The notes beneath the pieces are model-generated. The model made no database searches, was not told the origin of the DNA, and worked only from the letters and a program-made list of their open reading frames with translations. The translations under genes and the position numbers were made by a program. Shown piece after piece: positions 13,650 to 23,549 of a stretch of DNA of 64,000 bases (positions are counted from its first letter, which is position 1; each line of letters begins with the position of its first letter). Source of the DNA: Trifolium pratense (Eukaryota > Streptophyta > Magnoliopsida > Fabales > Fabaceae). The DNA is taken from the NCBI RefSeq assembly GCF_020283565.1, contig NC_060060.1, forward strand, positions 23,374,001 to 23,438,000. The letters run 5' to 3'.

Positions 13650-16600
13650 TTATGCCTCTGGGTCGAGAATGCGGATTTGTATCTCAGAGAATGTCTTCAC
13701 ATCAATACCCAATAACCTGTTTTGACATTAACAGAGTCAGGGACCTTTTTGAAATATTTATAAAGTCAAGGACCTATTTGAGAGCGCCCTACAAAGTCAG
13801 GGACCAATTTGCTGGTTTACTCTATAAAAAATTATTTGTAAAGCAATAATCACTTCAGACAAGAAAAAGCTCTCACCAGCAATCAATGCCTACAGCGTTG
13901 GCCCCCAATTTATCTGCCTTTAGATCATCTCCGATGTGTAAGGCTTTGCAAGCCTCTACATTTACTTGATCTAGAAGGAAAAGAATAACATACACATTAA
14001 CATATGTTTTTGCAAATGAAGTCTGCACAAAAGTAACTAATAATCACATACCTAAAGCAGCTTGAAATATTCTTGGGTCTGGTTTTTCATATCCAACCTC
14101 TGATGATATAATGACAGCATCAAATCTGAGGCGAAAACCAGAAAACGAAACATTAAAAACCATGTATAAGATACATTCATCAGATTTTGTGAGATTTCTA
14201 GTGTTTTTTCAACAAACCATCTTAAGTGAACACCTCACAAAAGATGCCGATAAAATGTAGAAAAATGAAGTATAGTTAGTATAAGCATGTTGAAGGAATT
14301 GCTGATGCTCACAAATTTAAAACATTAAGATCCTTCAATAGCTTCCTTAAGCGAGAGTCGAAATTGGATACAACAGCCATCTTAACTGTGTCACTGCTTG
14401 TCACGTTAGCAAGAACTAACTTCAAAGAATGTAGGGAAAATTTACAGGTAATGTAATAATAGCTTGGGAAAAATAAATATTTAATTTATTTGACCTCCAG
14501 CATCCTTGAGAAGAGTCATTGTTTCAAAAGCTCCATTGGGAAGATGCCATGCATCGCCTTTTGCATAGTACTGATACAAACAAAAACTGACAGGATGAAT
14601 ATTCTGGAATCAACAAGATAAGAACCTATAATGTCAAAACCAATAGCTCGTATTTCAGTTATGTTTCAATGGAGCTGATGAAAGGCAAAGAGAAATTGCA
14701 ATTTTCTTCAAATCATTTTTAATAGGTATAGATAAACTTTTTCAAAAAGATTAAAGCATTGTACAGATAAGTTAGCTCCTGTTGATTACATCTTCATAGA
14801 TTGGAAATGGACGAATGACAAATGGAACTACCGAGATAGGTTACCTCATAAACTTCTTCAAAAAAGTCTTCGTCTCCACAACCAGTGGCTTCAGAAACTA
14901 CAAATTTCCAAAATGGCCTCCCATCACCCTGTAGTGAATACAACATAAAGATTCCATGTTATTTCCGTAACAAACGCCATTTGCCAATAAAAATAACATC
15001 TGTTTACATACTCTATTGAAAGAAATTAACATGGAAAACCACAGTGACATTAATATTCTCTGGAATGACAATAATACAAAGTTGGCTTCAATTGACACAG
15101 AAGTTGAGCAAGTTGTCACTTTGCATATCATGATAGTTACGTTCCTTCGAAGAGATTCTTGTCAAATTGTGAAAGCATAAAATTTTCTTGCGGAAACTAC
15201 TATGGTCCAGCTAGCATATGAATCTTCTAGTACAACAAAAAGATAATGACAATAAGCCAATACTTCGTAAACAAAATCATTACAACTTTCGATAAACTTT
15301 CATTACAACATTTTCTATACATCATCTTTACAGGGTCATTACTCATAATAGAAAAGCTCAATGACAAAAAGTGAAAAGGAAAATATGGTATAAAGAACAG
15401 AGAAGTCATCAGAAGAAAACAGGCTTAAAATGACGATTGGCCATTGAAACTTAATGCACAATCATGCAGAAATAACAAGAAAACATATCAATGGTAGAGC
15501 ATTTAGACCTGGTAACGTAGTTTTTCAGGCCATTTGGCAGTAAATGCTCTCTTAAATCCTTGCTTTATCTCAGCTGGATTTACAGTCAAACCTGAACATT
15601 ATAGACATAAGCATAACAAATGAATACATCTATCCGAAATGACTAATAGAAGGAAAAGGGTGTAGCAATATAACAACTCTTATTAATGTGTATATAAGTT
15701 AAGATTCACACATTGGATATAATATGACCTAAAAACGTGTTTATAAGCGAGAGTCTGTCACCTTAAAAGATAAAAATGATAAACATGTCTTTTATATAAT
15801 TTTCTCTCTTATTTTGAATTCTAACATATATGAGAGAATAACAATAAACATTCTATTAACAAATAGAACATTATATTGTTCTTATCATGTATTAGACTCT
15901 ATTAGGTACAGCTAAACCACTAGATTATAGATGATAACGTATAAAGTATAAACTTGTATGACCAAAGTAGAGTTGTTTAGTAACGATCATTCACTCACAA
16001 GCTTACAGTGTTTTTTCAAATGCTACTTCAAATAGGGTTTGAGCTTTTGCCATTAGTATTCTAAATAATTGAAGAAATTTTAACAAGTAAAAATGGGATA
16101 TGCACAATCAATGTAAACTAGTTTTACACTAACATCTAACAAGAATCAAGTATGAGGTAGTTATTTTTAAAAAATGGTTGCAAATTGGGCTATGTAGCAA
16201 TATGAATCATTTGATGAATTTTCATCGGATGTCAGTCTAAGTTATATTTACACCGACCGTGCATGACCATTAAACTCCTTCAATATTTTTTTTTAAGAAG
16301 CTAAATTAGCCCACCCAAATTGGCACTAGAGAGAATCGAACCTGAGACCTTACGGAGGAGCACACTCTCAATGTGCTCTTATATTTATGAATTAGTAGTT
16401 CAATATGATAATTTTCGTGGTCCAGTGGTAAAAAGACAAGTCTTCCACTCAGAGGTTCTGGGTTTGAGCTGTGTTATTACCCTTAGAAGAGGTAAATATA
16501 AATCTATATGTAAGCGCTCTTTGAATCCTAAGGTCTTTCCTACCTTAGACCGTGAACCATCCTCTCACCCTAAATGTTTTTCATAAAAATAAAATATTAC

Positions 16601-17056
16601 TAAATAATTTAAATTAATTTTTCAAATTATAGATAAATAAAACTCTAACACCCATATGGTGATATAGCCTAATGAGAGAGATGAGTGAAGAAAGTAAGTA
16701 ACCATATTTGGATCCAATAGTAGCATAAGTCTCTTCAACAGGTTTTGCCAATTGCAAGAGAGTACCTCCAGCATCCAACAGCAATGCATCATATGCCCTT
16801 CCACCACTACCAGACCTTGATCCAGTTCCTACACAATTCAATTTAACATCATCAATTCATCATGAATCATCGCAAAATTGATGTAAAAAATGAACAAGTT
16901 AGGGAATGAGTGAAACAAAGAACCTTTGTTGATTGGGGTTGAAGATGAAGAGAGTGGAAGTGAATTGGGAAGATTGGAATTTCGAGAAATGGGTTTGAGA
17001 GCTCTGAAGAAAGCGTTGCCGGGAGAGCATCTCATGACTGTAGTAGTAGCGCCCAT
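13650..17056 (-). CDS. HAD-superfamily hydrolase (HDHD3-like), probably plastid or mitochondrial
   Basis: Nine exons: complement(join(13650..13716, 13877..13970, 14052..14125, 14313..14385, 14495..14570, 14845..14928, 15509..15591, 16703..16828, 16924..17056)), 269 residues, in frame throughout. HAD motif I is DAGGTLL at 63-69, motif II is VVSNFD with Ser174, motif III is Lys206 in GYEKPDPR, and motif IV is HIGDD with Asp231/232. The second motif I Asp (D+2) is Gly, so ordinary phosphatase chemistry is doubtful; this is common in the HDHD3-like branch. Residues 1-54 are Ser/Arg-rich and poor in acids, like a transit peptide. The gene closes with [15 protein letters not shown]. The substrate is unknown. 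Intron 1 (1.1 kb) holds tRNA-like repeats; the last intron holds three copies of an AGTCAGGGACC motif. Confidence 0.9.
16290..16600. repeat. tRNA-derived SINE fragments in intron 1 of the HAD gene
   Basis: At 16312-16372 the minus strand carries a B-box-like GGTTCGATTCTC, the same text as the SINE at 17488-17687. At about 16412-16472 the plus strand carries an A-box-like TGGTCCAGTGGT and a B-box-like GGGTTTGAGCTG. Both are degenerate, and neither folds as a functional tRNA. Confidence 0.5.
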
Positions 17057-17487
17057 CGTCACTCTCGTTCGTTATGTACTAGGTACCCAACTTCTTACAG
17101 TTACATTTTACTATATTTTGCGAAATAGATTATCATTTTTTTTTTGGCATGTCGAAATAGATTATCATTAATAAAAGTAAATAGTCAAATACATTAGGTA
17201 CTCACTCCCTCATCATCTTCATCTTAATTAAGTAAATTTTTACTTGATTTTTTAAAAAATTAATTTATCTGGTCTATAATTAAGCATAGATATTTTAGTT
17301 ATCCAATTAATTTAATATTAGTTATCCAATCGATTGGAAAATTGCTTATGATTAAGCCCGGAGAAAATATCTCATTAAAATTAAAATAATGTTAAAGTTT
17401 TTTAAAATGTCAAATATGAACATCAGATACTCCATTTAATTAATTCAATGGCAAATTGTTAATATATTAATTTTTTAAAAAAATTTG

Positions 17488-17687
17488 ATAACCGGGCTTA
17501 GGACCGACGAATTCAAGGGGACCAATCCCACCGCTCACTTGTGGGGGCCCATTTAAAGCCAGAGTTTTTTTTGCTTTATATGGACTTAGTCCACCGAAAT
17601 TGGCAACAGGATGAATCGAACCTGAGACCTTAAGAGGGGCATACTCAAGGACTAAAACCAACACCACTAGACCAACCTCAAGCGGGT
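17488..17687 (-). mobile_element. tRNA-derived SINE, minus strand
   Basis: Read on the minus strand it starts near GAGGTTGGTCTAGTGGTGTT (A-box-like) and carries AGGTTCGATTC (B box) about 45 nt later. A non-tRNA body with GGGCCCCCACAAGTGAGCGG follows. The B-box block recurs at 16312-16372 and, degenerate, at about 35175-35250, so it is a dispersed family. Confidence 0.7.
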
Positions 17688-17689
17688 TG

Positions 17690-18200
17690 TTAATATATCA
17701 ATTGTTATGTTAGTTTTTTACATTTTGTTAGGACCTGAACCATAGACCTTCAACTCTTTTAAGTGAAATACTTGCATAGACCATTAATATTTGGTAACAA
17801 TTTGGTCACACTCGCTAGTTGAGAAAAAAGATATGTTTTATATGTGTGTGATAAAATGGTGACCAAGACCATACAAGTATTTCTTCTCTTTTAACTCTTA
17901 GCACAATTAGTTCAACCCATTTTTATTTTTTTTATTAACTATTAGTTCAACCAGTTGAACTATCCATCTCACCCAAATCGATAATTACATCAAAACGACA
18001 TAACAAAGAGTGAATAAACAACAATTTTAAAATGAAAATGGGTGAGGCTGCTCCGTTAGCCCGCATGACACATATGGATCAGATCAGATCGGACTCATTA
18101 ATATGTGGTCCACTAACTAATGAGTCAGGACATATTGGTTCGTTAGATCGGATCAGACGCATTAATATATACTCGTACCTCAAGACATTGTTTAGCATTA
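17690..18200. other. Spacer with a weak foldback repeat
   Basis: An imperfect inverted pair of AAATACTTGCATAGACC-like arms (about 17767 and 17867) suggests an old MITE. 18040-18180 contains repeated GATCAGATCGGA/GATCGGATCAGA blocks. No gene is supported. Confidence 0.35.
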
Positions 18201-18347
18201 CTCACCCCGGTCCTAAATATAAGAGAAAAACCACTTTTTAGATTCATTGAGAATCTAATGTGTTTGGTCTATAATATGGACTAAATACATTAAATTCTCA
18301 ATGAATCTAAAAATTAGTTTTTCTTCTATATTTAGGATTAGAGGGAG
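18201..18347. mobile_element. Short Stowaway-type MITE (147 bp)
   Basis: It begins CTCACCCCGGTCCTAAATAT and ends TATTTAGGATTAGAGGGAG, with TA on each side (18199-18200 and 18348-18349). The arms also pair internally (AGATTCATTGAGAATCTAAT with ATTCTCAATGAATCT), so the whole element can form a hairpin. Confidence 0.85.
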
Positions 18348-18832
18348 TAATATATTTGGTTCACCATCACAACCAATTAGAGGGAGTATATTAACAAGGA
18401 AATTTTGATTGAAACTTGTGTATTAAATATCTTAAAAAGTGTAAAAATTATTTTCTAAATATTAACTTTTTTCTTTTTTAATATGATTAACAAGTATCCT
18501 GGATACTCCGATTAAAATTACTATAATTTTTTTGTTAGGTACTATATATATTTACCAGAAATTTTAAAAGTACTGTTTGCATTGGAAGATGAATAGTTCT
18601 AATTCAGGGATTAAAATTAGAGAGCAGCTTTCCTCCTTTTCCTAAAGTTGCTCTATTTGCTAAATAAATAAAGTTTCTTGGAACATTTTGAAAATAAATT
18701 CAATTAACATTTTAAAATATTGAAATAAAAAAATAAATTTATAATCCATGAAACAAACACATACGCCAAGTGTCACACTTGAGTATTCTTCTCGTGCAAC
18801 CGCAAGAGCACCACAGGCATCATAAAGCAACG
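18348..18832. other. AT-rich spacer
   Basis: No gene recognised. A 74-codon minus-strand frame (18660-18884) runs into the adjacent MITE and shows no family motif. Confidence 0.35.
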
Positions 18833-19210
18833 TTAGAGCATCCACAATAGAGCACTCCATTTTTGAGTACTTAAATGGTCCCACATAGACACATCATCAA
18901 TTTATTATTTTTTTAATAATAGTACCTAATAGGTACTCAACCCCTCCAATGGAGCATTTCTTAAAAAGTTCTAAAATGGGTCCCATCAATAACTCCACAT
19001 CATTAAAATTTGAAATTTAATTTAAAATAATATTGCCAAATTAAATTTTTTTGAATATATTAATAAAGTGGGTCCCATAAAAAGAAGAGAGAGAGTTCTT
19101 ATATTAGAAGTGGTACCTATTAGGTACTAAAATGTTTTGTGCTCCAATGATAGTACCTAATAAGTACCATGAGTACCTAATAGGTACTACACTATTGGAG
19201 ATGGTCTTAG
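18833..19210. mobile_element. MITE with GTACCTAATAGGTAC palindromes
   Basis: The ends TTAGAGCATCCACAATAG and CTATTGGAGATGGTCTTA are inverted, the type seen in many plant non-autonomous DNA elements. Inside are four copies of a near-palindromic 15-mer GTACCTAATAGGTAC (18922, 19113, 19153, 19173). Its right end abuts the truncated Hsp70 pseudogene. Confidence 0.7.
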
Positions 19211-19957
19211 AGACTCTTGAGTTCAAAAAGAATGTTGCATACGGTGCAGCTGTTCAAGCTGCTATTTTGAGTAAAGGCTTTCAAAATGTCCCAAACTTGG
19301 TGCTGCGAGATGTTACCCCGTTATCACTTGGTATCTCAATAAATGTTGATACTATGGATGTCGTGATTCCTAGGAACACTTCCATACCTGTCAAGAAGAC
19401 AAAAATATTTCACTCGGGACAACAGTTGTAAAGTCTCGATTAAGGTTTATGAGGGTGAGAGAGCAAGGGACACAGACAACAATCTGCTTGGCTTCTTCAC
19501 CCTTTCTTGCCCTCCGGGTACTCCTCGTGGTCAGCCTTTGGAGGTATGCTTTGCCATTGATGAAAATGGTATCCTAACTGTTTCTGCAAAGGAAATATCC
19601 TCAGGCAATATGAACGAGATCACTATAACCAATGACAAAGAAAGGTTATCAGCATTTGAAATTAGAAAAATGATTGAAGAAGCTGAGAGGTATCATGTAG
19701 AAGATCAGAAATTCTTAAGGAAGGCCAGAGTATTGAGTGAATTGGATTTATGTGTTTACAAAATGAAGAATGCTAAAATGAAGAATGATGTTAATCTAAA
19801 GCTCTCCCCTCAAGAAAGTGAGAAGATCAACAATGCAATTACTGTGGCCACGGATTTGCTTGATAAGAATAACCAACAGAAAGAAGTAGATGTTCTTGAG
19901 GTTCATCTAAAAGAGCTGGAGAGCATGTTGCAACGCCTTATATCCATGACTGAGTAG
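19210..19957 (+). pseudogene. 5'-truncated, frameshifted cytosolic Hsp70
   Basis: The reading begins near [15 protein letters not shown], the end of the Hsp70 ATPase domain, and continues through [57 protein letters not shown] and NEITITNDKERLS to the C-terminal helices. The first ~350 residues of the ATPase domain are absent. The frame shifts by one base near 19424, and a stop follows in the original frame. Sequence after the shift is open to the stop at 19957, and the usual C-terminal EEVD is missing. Hsp70 is a cytosolic chaperone; this copy cannot hydrolyse ATP. The MITE on its left marks the break. Confidence 0.9.
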
Positions 19958-20504
19958 TTTTATTTTTCTTTATTTAGATTTAAAGTGATGTTTTGCTTTT
20001 GTACGTGCTGAATGCAAACCTTTAAGTTTTGTTATCATTATCCAATATTAGTATTCTAGTTTATGGTAAAGTTTGCATTGAACATGTTACTTAATTTGTA
20101 TCTGTTTTCTGTCTTGTTTTCTAGTTTTAGTAGCATCTTTGAAAACTTTGCTTCTAGATCAAGATCCCTCTCAGGCTCTTGTGCTCTGGTTAATCTTTTT
20201 TATGCTTCAGTTTAGCAAATAATCTTAGTACCTTAGTTGATATGTGTTATAATTATAAACCATAGCAGAGTTAGACATCTTCAAGAATTCATTTGCCTCT
20301 TCATGTCTATATGCTTATTAGCGAAAAAGAACACTAATTTATTGTTTTTAATTTTTAAAAACTAAACATGGACAAATTTTCAATGCATAAGGTGGATGGT
20401 GGCACGGGTTTTAAAAACCATAAGTGCGTTTAATCTTGCAATGTTTGGTAAACAAAGTTGAAGGATCATGACTAATCTTTCTAGTTTAATCTCTTGATTT
20501 TTCA
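19958..20504. other. Spacer after the Hsp70 pseudogene
   Basis: Sequence resembling an Hsp70 3' UTR, then AT-rich DNA. No gene is seen. Confidence 0.4.
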
Positions 20505-21320
20505 AAGCAATGTACTTTCCACAATGTGATTTATTAGATTCCATAATAGGACATAATCCTAGTTACGTCTATAGAAGCATATACACAACGCAGCTTTTAT
20601 TACACGAAGGTTGTAAGTGGAGAATTGGATTGAAAGTAAATGTGCCGGTTTGGGAGGAGAATTGGCTAGGTGATGGAAATTTGATTACAATACCAAATTC
20701 TGTAAATTTCCGCATTGATCATCTGCAGGTGTCTAACCTGTTGCTTTCTCAAAAAATTGGAATATTGACTTTATTCAGTCACTTTTTGATTCTCCTGAGG
20801 CTATTAGAATCCTTAATACTCCACTTTTTAATTTGTTAACGAGGACAAGAGGGTGTGGAATGTTGAGAAAAATAGGTTTTTTTCAGTTCATAGTTCATAC
20901 CGCCTTTGCATCAATGAAATTATTGAAACTACTCATCTTTGTGCGATCGGTAATTGGCATTTAATTTGGAGGCTTAAAATACCTCCAAAAGTAAAGAAAC
21001 TGCTATGGAGGACTCGTCGTAACTGTTCTAATACGCGTTTTTTCCTATGCGAAGGAGGCGTTGATTGTGTATCCAAAATTGTGCTTTTTGTGATACAGAC
21101 GTGGAAGATAGTATGAGTCTATTTTTTACATGTTCCACTAATGCCTAGTGTTGGAGAAATAGTGAAATTCTGACGCATATCACAGCTGCCACAGCTGGAA
21201 ACAGCAGCGTTTCTGCTTTCCTTTTCGCAGTTCTGCATAATCGGATAGAGAATAGGCTGCATTTTTGCTATGCAATTATGGAGCATTTGGAAGTAGAGGA
21301 ATAGTCTGATTTGGAAGAAG
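20505..21320 (+). mobile_element. Decayed LINE: 3' end of reverse-transcriptase ORF
   Basis: Broken frames contain GHNPSYVYRSI, KWRIGLKVNVPVWEENWLGD, FFSVHSSYRLC and LKIPPKVKKLLWR, followed by a Cys-rich stretch and LWSIWKSRN-like text near 21280. These are hallmarks of the zf-RVT region that follows reverse transcriptase in plant LINEs. Stops and frameshifts separate the pieces, so it is dead. The 5' part of the element is absent. Confidence 0.8.
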
Positions 21321-21939
21321 TAAAGGGAGCTGCCGACACAAGTTTGTTTTTGTCAAAGTAATCTTTTATAGAAGTGGTTACTTGCTAGCAAAGTGCAGAC
21401 CGGTGCTGTGCATTCTGCAGAAATTACAGTTACAGACTAATTAAATGTTGTAAACCAAGCATTGGCAGTTATGCGGCATTTTAGCAGTGATGTGTATCCG
21501 ATGCTGAGCATCATTTTGTTCTTACAAGAACAAAATGGTTTTCCCTAGTTTGTGATATCGCAATAGGCGAAACGTGTGTGGATTGTTATCTGCGCTAAAG
21601 CGGATCCAAGGACTACAGCTTGACTACGAAGTATTCATAACAATCGATTGAATACAATTTAGAATACTTAATAAGTAGTACAAGGAGACAAAGATTGATG
21701 CACACTTATTTGCTTATGTGTAGGTTTTGTTAACCCCGCAAAAACCGCTACAAATATGGAGCTCTAGACGGTCGCACACCCTGCCCATCCTTAGGGCTGC
21801 CATCGCTCTAAACCAATCATACTTATAAATTTAGAAGAAATTATGATTGAAATTAAATATTTTTATTGATCTAACAATTGTGATCCATTTACAATGTTAA
21901 TATTATATACACTATACCAATTTTATCCTAAAAACGATA
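21321..21939. other. Spacer, possibly more LINE debris
   Basis: Mixed-composition DNA in which no frame is recognisable. It may include the RNase H and 3' UTR end of the adjacent LINE. Confidence 0.3.
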
Positions 21940-22436
21940 CTCCCTCCAAATTTAAATATAAAAGAAAGTTAAAATATATTTGGTCTAAATTTTAGTCAAA
22001 TTGTAAGTACAAATTAATTTGTTTAACAATAAGTGTTACATTTGCTCATTTTTACATATTCATTTTTACAATAAGTTAAATATTCTCAAAGTAAAATCAT
22101 AATGCAGTCCTGTGAGCTTGAATCAATTGGTAGAGAGATTATATTATATATGCAGGGGGGCCGAGTTTGAACTCTGGTCATTCCACTTATCACCACTAGA
22201 CTACTTGACAAAAAAAAAAAACTCATACTGCAAATACATTCTCAATTAAAAAAAAAGTAAATATTTACACATTAACCAAGAAAAAATTTACACTTCCGAT
22301 CCTTTTTATAATAAACTTTTGACTTTTCATGTTCATTTAATAATTAATGTATTTGGTTTATATTATAGACCAAAATATTAGTTGTTCAATGAACCTAAAA
22401 AATTAAAGGTTTCTTATAAAAAAAAGTCTGAGGAAG
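21940..22436. mobile_element. Stowaway-like MITE split by a SINE
   Basis: It starts CTCCCTCCAAATTTAAATAT and ends in CTGAGGAAG, flanked by TA (21938-21939 and 22437-22438). Internal sub-terminal segments (TATATTTGGTCT and TTATAGACCAAAATATT) are also inverted. Without the SINE at 22107-22222 it would be about 370 bp. Confidence 0.6.
22107..22222 (+). mobile_element. tRNA-derived SINE with target duplication and poly-A
   Basis: It begins GTCCTGTGAGCTTGAATCAA, carries a B-box-like GAGTTTGAACTCTGG, and ends in an A-run. It is flanked by TCATAATGCA (22097-22106) and TCATACTGCA (22223-22232), a 9/10 direct repeat. This is a clean retroposition signature. Confidence 0.85.
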
Positions 22437-22555
22437 TACTTCTTAATATTTAGTGTGTGAATTTCACTACTAGACTCTTTTAAATAAAAAGAATAGACTT
22501 AAAAAAAAAATTATCAAATAATTCTTATTACTAGAATAGACTATAAAAAAAATTA

Positions 22556-22914
22556 GGCAAAATTACACTACATATCCTTTATCTTATTTTTTTTGTAACA
22601 CTTTGGTCCTTTATCTTTTTCTTGTAACAATTTGGTCCTTTATCTTTTTTTTTTGTAACACTTTGGTCATTGTCTTATTTATTTATAAAAAATAAAGGAC
22701 CACAATGTTACAAATAGAAAAAGATAAATGACCAAACTGTTACAAAAAAAGGACTAAAGTGTTACAAATAAAAAAAAATAAAGGACTAAAGTGTTACAAA
22801 TAAAAGATAAAGAACCAAAGTGTTACAAAAAAAAGATAAAGGACCAAAGTGTTATAAAAAAATAAAATAAAGTTACAAAAAAATAAGATAAAGGACCTGT
22901 AGTGTAATTTTGCC
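22556..22914. mobile_element. Foldback MITE with internal repeats and 9-bp flanking duplication
   Basis: The terminal inverted repeat is GGCAAAATTACACTACA, continuing with one gap to about 45 bp. The interior is an array of TTTGTAACACTTTGGTCCTT on the left and its inverse on the right, so nearly the whole element is palindromic. It is flanked on both sides by AAAAAATTA (22547-22555 and 22915-22923). Nine bases is the Mutator-type duplication length, although the sequence is low in complexity. A second flanking similarity, ATTATCAAAT.ATTCTTATTAC, is present at about 22510 and 22920. Confidence 0.8.
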
Positions 22915-22940
22915 AAAAAATTATCAAATCATTCTTATTA

Positions 22941-23211
22941 CTCCATCCGTACCACAATATATGTCACTTTGTAGAAAAAAAATTGTATCAAATTATATGT
23001 CGTTTTATAATATCAATGAAACATTGAATGCTATTTTTCCTATTATACCCTTACTTATTTATTACTCTCTCTTCTTTTAATTCTTCAAATTATCTTTCTT
23101 ATACAATTAATGGAGGATAATTTTGTAAATTATCTCATAATTTCTCTTTTCCATACGATAATAATTACATTTTTTTAATATGCATAAAATAACATTGTGG
23201 TAAAGTGGGAG
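22941..23211. mobile_element. Stowaway-type MITE (271 bp)
   Basis: It starts CTCCATCCGTACCACAATAT and ends ATTGTGGTAAAGTGGGAG, flanked by TA (22939-22940 and 23212-23213). It is 160 bp upstream of the E2F sites of ORC6. Confidence 0.8.
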
Positions 23212-23370
23212 TAAATATTATTAACACCTTAACCATACATTGTTGTTAATTGAATTCATTGTATAGGACACAGGACAGGAGCATGAATGCAAATCTTGTT
23301 TTTAAGTGATCCAAATCTTATTTTAATTGATGTAAAGCGAATCAGCGAAATAAATTTTCGTCATACAGAA

Positions 23371-23393
23371 GCGCCAAATGAAATATTTCCCGG
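23371..23393. promoter_or_regulatory. Two E2F-type sites upstream of ORC6
   Basis: GCGCCAAA at 23371-23378 (TTTGGCGC on the minus strand) and TTTCCCGG at 23386-23393 both match the plant E2F consensus WTTSSCSS. They lie about 157-180 bp upstream of the ORC6 ATG. Plant pre-replication genes, including ORC subunits, are known E2F targets induced at G1/S, so regulation by E2F is a reasonable inference. Confidence 0.7.
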
Positions 23394-23549
23394 CAAACAC
23401 CGCGCGCGAGAATATTCGAAAACCAAAAAAGAAAAGAAAAAAAAAAACACCAACATGCCCCAATCTCTCCTATTAATCTCAATTCCCGCTGATTTTCATC
23501 TCTTGAAAAATCCAAATCTCATTTTCCAAAAACCCAAAAGAAACAAAAA

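Noticed and set aside
16395..16480. Possible tRNA gene
   Set aside because: A- and B-box-like sequences are present but no acceptor or anticodon stem closes; it fits a tRNA-derived SINE. The same applies to 22107, 35551, 38053 and 47702.
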